The position numbers and the translations under genes are program-made. From contig PNAS01000077.1 in the NCBI GenBank assembly GCA_003169695.1, positions 45,382 to 109,381 of the forward strand: a DNA stretch of 64,000 bases, written 5' to 3'. Below the pieces are notes generated by a model. That model was given only the letters and a program-made list of their open reading frames with translations. It was not told the DNA's origin and searched no databases. Every line of letters begins with the position of its first letter. Within the stretch, counting starts at the first letter, position 1. This DNA is from Spartobacteria bacterium. Its GTDB lineage: Bacteria > Verrucomicrobiota > Verrucomicrobiia > Chthoniobacterales > UBA10450. Below are positions 8,953-17,893 of this stretch, one piece after another.

Positions 8953-10035
8953 ATGGCCCGCATTGACTCATTTTTCAAGCTGATGGGAGAGCAGAAGGCT
9001 TCAGACCTTCATCTCTCCACGAGCAACCCACCGATGCTGCGCATCAATGGCGAATTGGTGCGGGTGGATTACCCGGCGCTGCAGAATGACGAGTTGAAAG
9101 CGATGGTCTACGAAATCGCGCCGGAAGGAAAAATCAAAATCTTCGAAGAAACCTCCGACATCGATTTTGGCTACGAAGTGCCGGGCATGGCGCGTTATCG
9201 CGCGAATTTCTTCCAGCAAAAATATGGTATCTCCGCGGTTTTTCGCTTGATCCCTTCGACGATTTTGACGGTCGATGATCTGAATTTGCCGCCGGTCCTG
9301 AAAAAATTTCCGATGCTGAAAAAGGGATTGATTCTTGTCACCGGGCCGACCGGTTCTGGCAAGTCGACCACGCTGGCGGCGATGATGGATTACGCAAACA
9401 TGCAACGGCACGATCACATCATCACCGTCGAGGATCCGATAGAATTTGTGCACCGCAGCCAAAATTGCCTGGTGCAGCATCGAGAAGTTGGCGTGCACAC
9501 ACGTTCTTTCGCAGCCGCCCTGCGCGGTGCTCTACGCGAAGATCCGGACATTCTCCTCGTGGGTGAACTGCGAGATCTCGAAACGATCGAACTGGCTCTA
9601 ACCGCGGCAGCGACCGGACACCTTGTTTTCGGGACACTCCATACCTCGAGCGCCTCGAAAGCGGTCGATCGTATCATCGACGTTTTCCCGACCAATCAAC
9701 AGAACCAGATCCGGGCCACACTTGCCGAATCGCTTAAAGGCGTGATCGCGCAGAATCTCTTCAAGCGGATCGACACACCGGGACGAGTCGCCGCGCTGGA
9801 AATTCTCGTCGTCGATATGGCGATCGCGAACCTCGTTCGGGAAGGTAAAACCCATCAGATTCCGGGCATGATCCAGGTGGGCAAGAAGAAGGGAAATCAG
9901 CCTCTGGACGACGCGATCATGGACCATTTGCGCCACACCCGGATTTCAGGCGAGGAAGCATATGACAAGGCGGTCGATAAAAAGAAGTTCCGGCCATTCC
10001 TGAAAGAGCCTCCGGCCGACGGCGCCGATGAATAA
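8953..10035 (+). CDS. pilT: Type IV pilus retraction ATPase PilT
   Basis: A cytoplasmic hexameric ATPase that retracts type IV pili. It has 360 residues. The N-terminal PAS-like part begins LMGEQKASDLHLSTSNPPML, typical of PilT. Walker A GPTGSGKST is near residue 131. The Asp box follows in HIITVEDPIEFVH, the Walker B-like region is DILLVGELRDLETI, and the His box is TGHLVFGTLHTSSASKAVDR. The next gene is a second PilT-family protein only 12 bp downstream, so the two are cotranscribed. No pilin, PilB or PilC gene is present in the window. Confidence 0.93.
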   Translation: MARIDSFFKLMGEQKASDLHLSTSNPPMLRINGELVRVDYPALQNDELKAMVYEIAPEGKIKIFEETSDIDFGYEVPGMARYRANFFQQKYGISAVFRLIPSTILTVDDLNLPPVLKKFPMLKKGLILVTGPTGSGKSTTLAAMMDYANMQRHDHIITVEDPIEFVHRSQNCLVQHREVGVHTRSFAAALRGALREDPDILLVGELRDLETIELALTAAATGHLVFGTLHTSSASKAVDRIIDVFPTNQQNQIRATLAESLKGVIAQNLFKRIDTPGRVAALEILVVDMAIANLVREGKTHQIPGMIQVGKKKGNQPLDDAIMDHLRHTRISGEEAYDKAVDKKKFRPFLKEPPADGADE

Positions 10036-10047
10036 TTCCCCAACGCA

Positions 10048-11214
10048 ATGAGAATTCCCGATCTCGATAGGATTTTGTCCGCGATGCTGAAGACGTATGA
10101 TGGCATCTCCGACCTCAATTTTTCCGTGGGCCATCCGATGCAGGTGGAGGATTATGGTGAACTGAAGCCGGTCTTCGTGGACCCGCCGATCGACGCGCTC
10201 ACCCCGTATCAAACGGAGCAAATTGCACTCACGTTGATGCAGGGAAATCGACGCCTCATTTACGATTATCTGACCGGCGGCTCCTGTGATTGCAGTTATT
10301 CCCTCAGCGATGAAGCGCGTTTCCGCGTAAATATTTTCCGGCAACAGGGACATTTCTCGATCGTGCTGCGAAAGCTGCAAGGCGAAATTCCCACGGTCGT
10401 GGGCCTGGGGTTGCCCGGGATCTTTGAGAAGATTGCGAAGGAAAAAACCGGTCTGGTCCTAGTTACCGGCGCGACCGGCAGTGGCAAGACGACAACACTG
10501 GCCGCGCTGCTCAATGAGATCAATGCCAAACAGCCCGTCCACATTGTCACCTTGGAAGATCCAATTGAGTTCGTGCATCCGACGCTCAAGGCTACGTTCA
10601 ATCAGCGCGAACTGGGACACGATTTTAATAACTATCCAAACGGATTGCGCGCCGCGCTTCGGCAGGCTCCGAAAGTGATATTGGTCGGCGAGATGCGCGA
10701 TCGCGCGACAGTGGAAGTTGCGCTGATGGCGGCAGAAACAGGGCACCTCGTGCTGAGCACACTTCACACAGTCGACGCCGGCCAGGCCATTAACCGCATC
10801 CTCGGTCTTTTTTCCCTGGGAGAAGAACAACAGTTGCGCATCCGTCTGGCCGATACCTTGCGTTATATCGTCAGCCAAAGACTCGCGCCCAAAATCGGTG
10901 GCGGCCGGCAGTTGTTGACGGAAATTCTTGGTAACAATCTGCGCACCAGAGAAACCATTGCGATCGGCGAAGGTGAACACCGCAGCTTCTACGAAATCAT
11001 CGAGGCGAGTTCGCCCTTCGGGTGGATGACGTTCGACCAGTCAATTCTGAACGCTTACGACAGCGATCTCATTACGGAAGAAACAGCTAAGTTGTTCGCG
11101 TCGCGCAAGGGAAAGGTGACCCGCGGTATCGACATCATCCAAAAAACCCGAGGGGTCGATAACGACCTGGACTCAGGCTTGCGTCTCGACCTCCCAGCAA
11201 ATGCTTTCCGTTAA
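10048..11214 (+). CDS. PilT/PilU-family type IV pilus ATPase paralogue
   Basis: A second retraction-type ATPase, 388 residues. Walker A GATGSGKTT is near residue 141, followed by HIVTLEDPIEFVH, VILVGEMRDRATVEVAL and TGHLVLSTLHTVDAGQAINR. The N-terminal region is divergent (SDLNFSVGHPMQVEDYG) and the C-terminus has an extension of about 40 residues beyond the ATPase core. Paired PilT and PilU/PilT2 genes are common, the second being an accessory motor. It may be PilU, but the sequence alone does not separate PilU from PilT2. Confidence 0.88.
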   Translation: MRIPDLDRILSAMLKTYDGISDLNFSVGHPMQVEDYGELKPVFVDPPIDALTPYQTEQIALTLMQGNRRLIYDYLTGGSCDCSYSLSDEARFRVNIFRQQGHFSIVLRKLQGEIPTVVGLGLPGIFEKIAKEKTGLVLVTGATGSGKTTTLAALLNEINAKQPVHIVTLEDPIEFVHPTLKATFNQRELGHDFNNYPNGLRAALRQAPKVILVGEMRDRATVEVALMAAETGHLVLSTLHTVDAGQAINRILGLFSLGEEQQLRIRLADTLRYIVSQRLAPKIGGGRQLLTEILGNNLRTRETIAIGEGEHRSFYEIIEASSPFGWMTFDQSILNAYDSDLITEETAKLFASRKGKVTRGIDIIQKTRGVDNDLDSGLRLDLPANAFR

Positions 11215-11218
11215 GGCC

Positions 11219-11683
11219 ATGGAAGCACACGACCCGTCTTTTTTCGATCTCGGCGATAACACGGCGCTCGTCTGCGTCGATCACCAGCAATATCAGAAAA
11301 TGATCGTGCCGCAGTTGATCGACATGACTTACAAGGTGCACCTCGGCTTGTTCGAGGAAGATGTCGTCCTGAAGCTCAAGACTTACAGCTACAATGTGGT
11401 GGTTGTTTACGAAAACTTCAAAGGATCGACCCCGCAGAACAATCCGATCCTCCGCGAGATGATTAAGCGTCCCGGAGCCGAACGGCGCGAGCATTTCGTC
11501 GTGCTCCTGAGTCATCGCTTCGCAACCAACGACGCCATGAGTGCATTCGTGCAGAGCGTGGATCAGATCGTCAACATCGCAGATCTCGCGAATTTCAAGC
11601 CGGTTCTGCGACGTGGTGTTGCGCAATATCGCGAACTCTACAGTTCGTTTAACGAAACGCTGAAATCCGTCCAGGCAATTTAG
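11219..11683 (+). CDS. Receiver-like small protein downstream of pilT paralogue
   Basis: A 154-residue cytoplasmic protein of unrecognised family. Alternating strands and helices (TALVCVDHQQYQKMIVPQLI, YNVVVVYENFKG, REHFVVLLSHRF, VDQIVNIADL) fit a flavodoxin/receiver-like fold. Where a receiver would carry the phosphorylated Asp there is VVVYENF, so it would be a pseudo-receiver. The ATG at 11219 sits 4 bp after the paralogue's stop, so it belongs to the same operon. It may bind or regulate the pilus motor; this is inference from fold pattern and position. Confidence 0.7.
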   Translation: MEAHDPSFFDLGDNTALVCVDHQQYQKMIVPQLIDMTYKVHLGLFEEDVVLKLKTYSYNVVVVYENFKGSTPQNNPILREMIKRPGAERREHFVVLLSHRFATNDAMSAFVQSVDQIVNIADLANFKPVLRRGVAQYRELYSSFNETLKSVQAI

Positions 11684-11778
11684 TTGCCCGAAAAATTTGG
11701 AGTTCGGCGGCGGGCTCCGGCCCTTCGAACGTTCAGTTGCGGCCCCGGCGCGGCACACGATACTATCCACCGAACTGT

Positions 11779-12300
11779 ATGAACTGGAGCAATTGGATTC
11801 GATTTCGCTGGGACTTGACTCAACTTCCAAAATTTGATGCCGAGTTGCCGGAACATTACGAGATCGGACCTGCCACTGCCGAAGACGAAACCGAGCTCCG
11901 CAAAGTTATTTCGAGTTCGTTCGTCCTCGACCCCACATGGAACCCCGCGACGCAGGAAGTCATGGAGGCGATCGAGCCCTGGCTAGAACGGGCCTTCACT
12001 TCACCCACGAGCACCTGTCTCGCGTTAAGGCATGGCCTGCGAATCATCGGCGCGGCGGTCGTTTCGCAAAGCCCGGGGGCGGAAATCCACCTCTCACCGG
12101 GGCCGTGCGTCTCGATGGAGTATCGCAACCGCGGCTTCGGCACGCGTTTGCTCGAACAATCGCTGACGAAATTGCGCGAGGCGGGTCTGAAAGAGGCGAT
12201 CGGAATCGCCCACGAAAATGCGCCGGTAACAAAATTCCTCTATCCGAAGTTCAACGGCACTCCGTCGCCGTACGATCCCGCGCCAGTTCTGGCGGCGTAA
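11779..12300 (+). CDS. GNAT family N-acetyltransferase
   Basis: A 173-residue acetyltransferase of the GCN5-related fold. The acetyl-CoA pyrophosphate-binding loop is visible in VSMEYRNRGFGTRLLEQSL, followed by a helix and a final strand near VTKFLYPKFNG. The N-terminal WSNWIRFRWDLTQLP is unusual for the family. Substrate is unknown. The ATG at 11779 is preferred over an upstream in-frame start. The last 61 bp overlap the 3' end of the convergent cupin gene, so their C-termini are encoded on opposite strands of the same DNA. Confidence 0.75.
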   Translation: MNWSNWIRFRWDLTQLPKFDAELPEHYEIGPATAEDETELRKVISSSFVLDPTWNPATQEVMEAIEPWLERAFTSPTSTCLALRHGLRIIGAAVVSQSPGAEIHLSPGPCVSMEYRNRGFGTRLLEQSLTKLREAGLKEAIGIAHENAPVTKFLYPKFNGTPSPYDPAPVLAA

Positions 12301-12587
12301 ACATTAAAAGTCACCGCCGGTCTCCTGGCCACATTTGTGAACCCGTGGGGCATCCCCGCCGGAATCAAGAGAATGTCGCCTTTCTTGAGGCGGACTTTTT
12401 CCTGACCAACCTCGCCCGTCAACCTGCCTCTCAGCACGGGTAGAACCTGGTCGCTCTTCTTGTGCGCCTCTGGCTTCTCGCCGGTTGAATCACCGGCCGT
12501 CCGCGTCATCATCGCCGTCTGGCTTCGCGTGCTCGTCTGTAGAATCTCGAACCATTCCGTCGCCTCGCTGATGTTCCTTAAATCCAT
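12240..12587 (-). CDS. Cupin-domain protein
   Basis: A 115-residue single-domain cupin. The barrel runs from about residue 35 to 100 with motif-like segments HKKSDQVLPVLRGRLTG, LKKGDILLIPAGMPHGF and the strand TFNVY. The usual first motif G(X)5HXH is poorly kept; one His is present at EAHKKSDQ. The second motif His is in GMPHGF, so metal binding is plausible. Function is unknown. It overlaps the GNAT gene tail to tail by 61 bp and sits 48 bp downstream of the secreted hydrolase on the same strand. Confidence 0.75.
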   Translation of the reverse strand: MDLRNISEATEWFEILQTSTRSQTAMMTRTAGDSTGEKPEAHKKSDQVLPVLRGRLTGEVGQEKVRLKKGDILLIPAGMPHGFTNVARRPAVTFNVYAARTGAGSYGDGVPLNFG

Positions 12588-12635
12588 TTTTTACTTTTCG
12601 GCCGGTGATCCGCAGCCAGCAAACCCGCTTCACTT

Positions 12636-13379
12636 TCACCCAAGATGTTGGCGGAAAAATTCGACAGCCGCTTCGCGCGCTTTCGACATCGCGGATGCCG
12701 TGAAGACGTGTCCCTCCTCTGGAAAAAACCGCGTTTTGAAAGTCGCGCCGCGCGTGTGTAAAACGCCGGCCAGCGGTTGCGCGTACTTTTGGAATGGCAC
12801 ACGCCGGTCCCCTTCCCCATGGACGATCAAAACCGGCGGCATGTGCTTGATGAGCTCCGTTTTTCCATTCCAAATGCCGCCAGCCTGTTCCACGACGGCT
12901 CCGACCGCGGGATTATCCGAAGCCGCGGACAAAGCGAGGAACCCGCCGAGCGAGTACCCATAAATTCCAACGGGCCACGGATCAGCGCTGTCCTGTTGCG
13001 CAAACTTAATGCAGTCGCGGACGGTCGTGAGCCAGACCGCGAAGTTTTCTTGCATGCCGGAATCGAATCCAAAAATTGTCCCGGTTCGGTTGAAATAATG
13101 GACGAGATAAACGGTGTTACCGGCCTCGGCCAGCCGACGCGCCGCGCGCCGCATTTCGGGCCCGTCGAGCAAAGTCCCGCCTGCGCCATGCAACACTAGA
13201 ATCGCGGGGTGTCTGCCGTTTCGCGATGTTGCGTACTTATCGATGCGAATTCGGTGCCCGCCGCTCTGCGTAGAGATCTTTGACACAATCAGATGATTCG
13301 ATTCCTCTGCCGAGATTATGAAGCAAGGGTAGAAACAGAGAACAAGGACGGCGACTTCCACGAGAAGCGTTTTCGTCAT
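12636..13379 (-). CDS. Exported alpha/beta hydrolase (dienelactone hydrolase-like)
   Basis: A 247-residue secreted hydrolase. The N-terminus is a signal peptide (MTKTLLVEVAVLVLCFYPCF, likely cleaved near ISAEE). The alpha/beta-hydrolase core shows the oxyanion region LVLHGAGGTL, the nucleophile elbow GYSLGG, an Asp in VLIVHGEGDRRVP and the catalytic His in EEGHVF. This is closest to the dienelactone hydrolase family. ATG at 13379 is chosen because it begins the signal peptide; a longer in-frame extension exists upstream. It is divergent from the ADOP permease gene. Confidence 0.82.
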   Translation of the reverse strand: MTKTLLVEVAVLVLCFYPCFIISAEESNHLIVSKISTQSGGHRIRIDKYATSRNGRHPAILVLHGAGGTLLDGPEMRRAARRLAEAGNTVYLVHYFNRTGTIFGFDSGMQENFAVWLTTVRDCIKFAQQDSADPWPVGIYGYSLGGFLALSAASDNPAVGAVVEQAGGIWNGKTELIKHMPPVLIVHGEGDRRVPFQKYAQPLAGVLHTRGATFKTRFFPEEGHVFTASAMSKAREAAVEFFRQHLG

Positions 13380-13513
13380 GGAATGCGACTTTCGCGCGAG
13401 ATAGACGGCGATCAACTTCCTTTGGAGCGCAGGCTGTCCCGTTGAATCTCCCTCGCGCAGACAAAATCTTGAATCCAACCAGCCAATCGCCGGCATCTCA
13501 CTGGTAACCTCAT

Positions 13514-16102
13514 ATGATCCAGGATTTTAAATTCGCGGCCCGGCAACTTTGGAAAGCGCCGGGATTCACCATCGCGGCTGTCATTGTTCTCGGGCTCGGG
13601 ATTGGCGCGAACACCGCCGTCTTCAGCCTCGTCCACACCATGTTTTTCGCGCCACCCGGCTACGCGCGGCCCCACGACGTCGTGCAGGTCTTTTCGCAGG
13701 ACAAAAAGAACCCGAAAACCTTCCGCGGCTTTTCGTATCCGACCTATCGCGACATCCGGGAGCAGAACAGCGTCTTCACTGACGTGATGGCCTACAACCT
13801 GGCCTTGATCGGGCTCGGGCAAAAAGGCGACACACGCCGGGCGTTCGCCGCCACCGTGACCGCGAATTATTTCTCCGTGCTCGGCGTTCCGCCCGCGCAG
13901 GGTCGCGCGTTTTCGCCAGACGAGGAGATTCCGGGCCACGCCGGGCCGGTCGCGATCGTCAGTTACAATTATTGGGCGAAACATTCCCTCGATCCGACGT
14001 TGCTCGGCTCGCAATTGCTCATCAACGGCCACCCATTCACGATCGTCGGTATCGCGCCGCGAGGATTCACCGGCATGATGCAGGTTGTCTCACCGGAAGT
14101 CTGGCTGCCTCTCGGGGTTTACGATCAGGTGGCGAACGATTTTGCGAGTGAAAATAATACAAAACTCGGCGATCGCGCGGGGCACCAATTGCTCGTCGTC
14201 GGCCGGCTTAAGCCGGGAATGACTGCCGCTTCCGCTGAGCCCTCGTTAAAAGGCTTGGCCGCCAATTTGGAGAAGGCATTCCCAGTCGAGCAGAAAGATC
14301 AAACGTTCCAGACGACGCCGATCTCGCGCTTTTCCACCAGCACAAACCCCTCGGGTGAGGGCGGAATATCGAAGATCGCGCCGTTGCTTCTCGGAATGGC
14401 CGTAGTGGTGTTGCTCGTGGCGTGTCTTAATCTCGCGAACATGTTGCTTGCGCGCGGCACAGCCCGCCGCAAGGAAATTGCGATTCGTCTCGCGCTCGGC
14501 GGCAGCCGCAGCCGCATCGTCCGCCAGCTTCTCACTGAAGGTCTGGTGCTGGCGCTGCTCGGTGGTGCCTGCGGACTCGTGCTCGGCCTCTGGTCGTCCG
14601 ATCTTCTCGTTACGTCGCTGGGGAAAATGCTGCCACTTGACATCATTTGGCTGGGTGGACCGAACGCCGCCATTCTGGCCGCAACCTTCGGCTTCTGCGT
14701 GCTCGGCACAATTGGTTTTGCACTCGGGCCCGCACTGAAGCTTTCGCGCAGCGCTGTCGTCGCCGATCTAAAGGAGCAAGCGGGTGAAGACGTAGTCCGG
14801 CGGCGCTGGAAGTTTCTGCCGCGCAATCCGCTTGTCGTTGTGCAAATAGCGTTCTCGCTCGCTTTGCTCACCGCGGCCGCGCTGTTCATTCGCGGTGCGG
14901 CCAAAGCCGCCTCGGTGAACACCGGCCTGCAACCGGGTGCGAGCTTTCTCATCGAAACCGACGCAAGCCTCGCCGGTTACGAACCGAAGCGCGCGCAGGA
15001 CCTTTATCGCAGCCTGAACGAGCGGCTGGCCGCATTGCCGGGGGTCGAGCGTGCGAGCGTTTCCGCCACGATTCCGTTCGGGATGATCTCGCAGAGCAAG
15101 AACGTGCAGCGAGCCGGCTTGCAGCCTGCGCCCGATGCGAAGCCGGCGACTGCTGCGGAAGGTTTGGCCTTCGACGCAGCGTGGGACAGCGTCGGCGCGG
15201 ACTACTTCTCGACGGTTGGATTGCCGATTTTGCGCGGCCGCGCTTTTAATGAAGCCGAAGCGACGCAATCCGGCGGAGCGGCCGTAGCGATCATTGACGA
15301 AGTTCTTGCGAAAAAACTCTGGCCCGAGGGCGATGCTCTCGGACAACACATTCAATTTGCGAGTAGCAACGCGCCGCGCGCGAAAGGCAGCGATTCCCGC
15401 ATGGGGATGAGCGAAGACCTCAGCGGTGAAATCAAACCCGGCGAGAGCATCGAGATCGTTGGCATCGTGCCCGCGACGCGTCATGGACTTTTCGAAAGCG
15501 ACTCGAGCGGCGCGATTTACATTCCGTTCGGACGGGGCTTTCAAAGCAACGTTTCCTTTTTCGTCCGGTTTCGCGCGCTTGCTCCCGGTAGCGAAACCGC
15601 GACGGCGGATTTGTTGCGGCGCACCGTGCGCGAGGTCGATTCCGCGCTCCCGATTCTCTCGCTAAAGACTTTTGCTCAACATCTCGATAGCAATTTCCAA
15701 CTCTGGATTGTGCGCGCGGGCGCGGCGATGTTCTCTATCTTCGGCGCACTTGCGCTCGGTCTCGCGGTCGTCGGCCTTTACGGTGTAAAAGCGTATTCAG
15801 TGGCGCGCCGCACGCGCGAGATTGGCATTCGTATGGCACTCGGCGCGCAGCGGGGCGCGGTGCTGCGGATGTTTTTGCGCGAAGGCTCAGTCATGCTTGT
15901 TTGCGGTCTTGCCCTCGGTTTACTGCTGGCCGCTGGAACTGGAAAAGTTCTGAGCGGAATGCTCTACGAAGTCGGCGCGCTGGATCCAGTCGCCTTTACC
16001 GTCGCGCCCGCCCTGCTCGCCGCCGCCGCGCTCGTCGCTACCTGGCTCCCGGCCCGTCGTGCCACGCGCATCAGCCCGATGGCCGCGCTGCGAACCGAAT
16101 AA
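13514..16102 (+). CDS. ADOP/MacB-type ABC transporter permease
   Basis: An 862-residue inner-membrane protein of the acidobacterial duplicated orphan permease (ADOP) type, a double MacB/FtsX architecture. The first unit has a TM helix (IAAVIVLGLGIGANTAVFSL), a periplasmic MacB-like domain, and an FtsX unit near residues 290-430 (LLGMAVVVLLVACLNLANM, RRKEIAIRLALGGSRSRIV). The second unit repeats this, with its final FtsX domain at about 740-862 (RTREIGIRMALGAQ). There is no adjacent ATPase. Such proteins lack the ATPase in cis, and their export substrates are unknown. Confidence 0.9.
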   Translation: MIQDFKFAARQLWKAPGFTIAAVIVLGLGIGANTAVFSLVHTMFFAPPGYARPHDVVQVFSQDKKNPKTFRGFSYPTYRDIREQNSVFTDVMAYNLALIGLGQKGDTRRAFAATVTANYFSVLGVPPAQGRAFSPDEEIPGHAGPVAIVSYNYWAKHSLDPTLLGSQLLINGHPFTIVGIAPRGFTGMMQVVSPEVWLPLGVYDQVANDFASENNTKLGDRAGHQLLVVGRLKPGMTAASAEPSLKGLAANLEKAFPVEQKDQTFQTTPISRFSTSTNPSGEGGISKIAPLLLGMAVVVLLVACLNLANMLLARGTARRKEIAIRLALGGSRSRIVRQLLTEGLVLALLGGACGLVLGLWSSDLLVTSLGKMLPLDIIWLGGPNAAILAATFGFCVLGTIGFALGPALKLSRSAVVADLKEQAGEDVVRRRWKFLPRNPLVVVQIAFSLALLTAAALFIRGAAKAASVNTGLQPGASFLIETDASLAGYEPKRAQDLYRSLNERLAALPGVERASVSATIPFGMISQSKNVQRAGLQPAPDAKPATAAEGLAFDAAWDSVGADYFSTVGLPILRGRAFNEAEATQSGGAAVAIIDEVLAKKLWPEGDALGQHIQFASSNAPRAKGSDSRMGMSEDLSGEIKPGESIEIVGIVPATRHGLFESDSSGAIYIPFGRGFQSNVSFFVRFRALAPGSETATADLLRRTVREVDSALPILSLKTFAQHLDSNFQLWIVRAGAAMFSIFGALALGLAVVGLYGVKAYSVARRTREIGIRMALGAQRGAVLRMFLREGSVMLVCGLALGLLLAAGTGKVLSGMLYEVGALDPVAFTVAPALLAAAALVATWLPARRATRISPMAALRTE

Positions 16103-16277
16103 GGCTCGCTGTACGATCGGCAGCGTTCCGGTCAAAGAGTGCTGCAAAAGGGGCCAGTCGCCATCGTATTGTTTTGATCTGATTGAAACAGCTTTTCCCA
16201 GAGATCCGTTGGGTCGCCCCGAAATCGCCGCCGGGATACTTGCGAATGGATTGGCGGAGCGGTAGTGCAAACAAACC

Positions 16278-17297
16278 ATGCTAGTTGTAATGAAAAGCGG
16301 CGCCACGAAGGGCGAGATCGACGGGGTCGTGCGCACGGTCGAGCAACTTGGGTTTCGTGCCCACGTGATGCCTGGTGCAACGCGCACCGCCATCGGCATT
16401 ACCGGTAATCCAGGGATGCTTGATCCGACTCGGTTCGAGACGCTCGACGGTGTTTTCGAGGCGATTCGGGTAAGTAAACCGTACAAGCTCATCACGCTCG
16501 ATCTCCAACCCGACAGAACGGTTTTGCGGGTCGGCGATGCAACGATTGGGAGTGAGGAGCTGGCAATTATTGCCGGCCCTTGCGCGGTGGAGAGCCGTGA
16601 GCAGACGTTCGCTGTGGCAGAGGCGGTCCAGTCGAGCGGCGCACGTTTCTTACGTGGAGGCGCGTTTAAGCCGCGCAGTTCTCCTTACGATTTCGCAGGG
16701 CTGGGCGAAGAAGGTCTCGAAATCCTGGCGGAGGCGCGCGAAGCCTTCGGCTTAAAAATTGTGACGGAAGCGCTCGATGCGCCGGGCGTCGATCTGGTAG
16801 AACAATACGCCGACGTGATCCAAGTGGGCGCCCGCAACATGCAGAACTTCACACTTCTGCGGCGGGTCGGTAAGTCAAAGTTGCCCGTGCTGCTCAAGCG
16901 CGGAATCGCCGCAACGGTGGACGAATGGTTGCTCGCGGCGGAATACATCATGTCGGAAGGGAACTACCAAGTGGTCCTCTGTGAGCGAGGCGTCCGCACG
17001 TTTGCTCAACACACGCGGAACACGCTGGACTTGGGGGCGATCCCCGCGATTCGGCGTATTTCTCATCTGCCGATTGTCGTCGACGCGTCGCATGCAGCGG
17101 GGAAAAGCCACCTCGTTGGGCCATTGGCCCGTGCAGGGGTCGCCGTGGGCGCCGATGGCGTGATGGTCGAGGTTCACAATAACCCAGACGCCGCGTTGTG
17201 CGACGCCGCGCAGGCCCTCACCCCAAAACAGTATTTGAAAATGGTGCAGGAAATTCGAGGGATTCACCGCCTGCTCGCAGACACACGCGACGACTAG
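16278..17297 (+). CDS. aroF: 3-deoxy-7-phosphoheptulonate (DAHP) synthase, type I-beta
   Basis: First enzyme of the shikimate pathway, condensing phosphoenolpyruvate with erythrose 4-phosphate. It has 339 residues. The N-terminal ferredoxin-like regulatory domain spans about 1-75, then the TIM barrel runs from [11 protein letters not shown] (near residue 97). [18 protein letters not shown] and [13 protein letters not shown] are typical of the AroAI-beta/KDO8PS subfamily. No chorismate mutase domain is fused. It is convergent with the trp operon, placing the start of aromatic synthesis beside its tryptophan branch. The gene symbol follows the common naming of this subfamily. Confidence 0.92.
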   Translation: MLVVMKSGATKGEIDGVVRTVEQLGFRAHVMPGATRTAIGITGNPGMLDPTRFETLDGVFEAIRVSKPYKLITLDLQPDRTVLRVGDATIGSEELAIIAGPCAVESREQTFAVAEAVQSSGARFLRGGAFKPRSSPYDFAGLGEEGLEILAEAREAFGLKIVTEALDAPGVDLVEQYADVIQVGARNMQNFTLLRRVGKSKLPVLLKRGIAATVDEWLLAAEYIMSEGNYQVVLCERGVRTFAQHTRNTLDLGAIPAIRRISHLPIVVDASHAAGKSHLVGPLARAGVAVGADGVMVEVHNNPDAALCDAAQALTPKQYLKMVQEIRGIHRLLADTRDD

Positions 17298-17319
17298 ACA
17301 AAACCAGCGGTAGCAGCAA

Positions 17320-17883
17320 TCAATTCGCCAGGAAATTCTCGATCAACCGCAGCCCCTCAGGGGTCAAGATTGATTCAGGGTGAAACTGGACGCCGTGAAT
17401 CGGGAAGTCTCGATGCTGCAGTCCCATGATTTCTCCTTCACGCGTCTCCGCGGTGATTTGCAAACAATCAGGCAATGACTCGCGACGCACGATCAGGGAA
17501 TGATACCGCATCGCATCAAACGGATTCTTCAAGCCGGCAAATAGGCCGGATCGGCTATGCTCCACGGCTGATGTCTTGCCGTGCATCAGACGAGGCGCGG
17601 ATCCGATCTCCCCGCCGAACGCCGCTCCGACGCATTGGTGGCCAAGGCAAACTCCCAGTATCGGAACCGAAGGGCCGAGTTCCTGAATAACGCGATTACA
17701 AATGCCAGCCGACTCCGGTCTCCCTGGGCCGGGAGACAAGCAAATCCGCTCGGGAGCAAGCGCGTGGATTGCGTCGATGGAAATCTCATCGTTTCGCTTC
17801 ACCACGATATCGCAACCCAGCTGACCAAAATACTGGACGAGGTTGTACGTGAATGAATCGTAGTTATCTATAATCAGCACCAT
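17320..17883 (-). CDS. trpG: Anthranilate synthase component II (glutamine amidotransferase)
   Basis: Supplies ammonia from glutamine to TrpE. The 187 residues form one class I amidotransferase domain, starting MVLIIDNYDSFTYNLVQYFG. The nucleophile is Cys79 in GVCLGHQ, and the His and Glu of the triad are in VQFHPESI. PGPGRPESAG is the oxyanion region. It is the last gene of the trp operon, 10 bp after trpE. This family can also serve para-aminobenzoate synthesis (PabA), so it may be shared between the two pathways. Confidence 0.92.
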   Translation of the reverse strand: MVLIIDNYDSFTYNLVQYFGQLGCDIVVKRNDEISIDAIHALAPERICLSPGPGRPESAGICNRVIQELGPSVPILGVCLGHQCVGAAFGGEIGSAPRLMHGKTSAVEHSRSGLFAGLKNPFDAMRYHSLIVRRESLPDCLQITAETREGEIMGLQHRDFPIHGVQFHPESILTPEGLRLIENFLAN

Positions 17884-17893
17884 TGAGTCGAAA

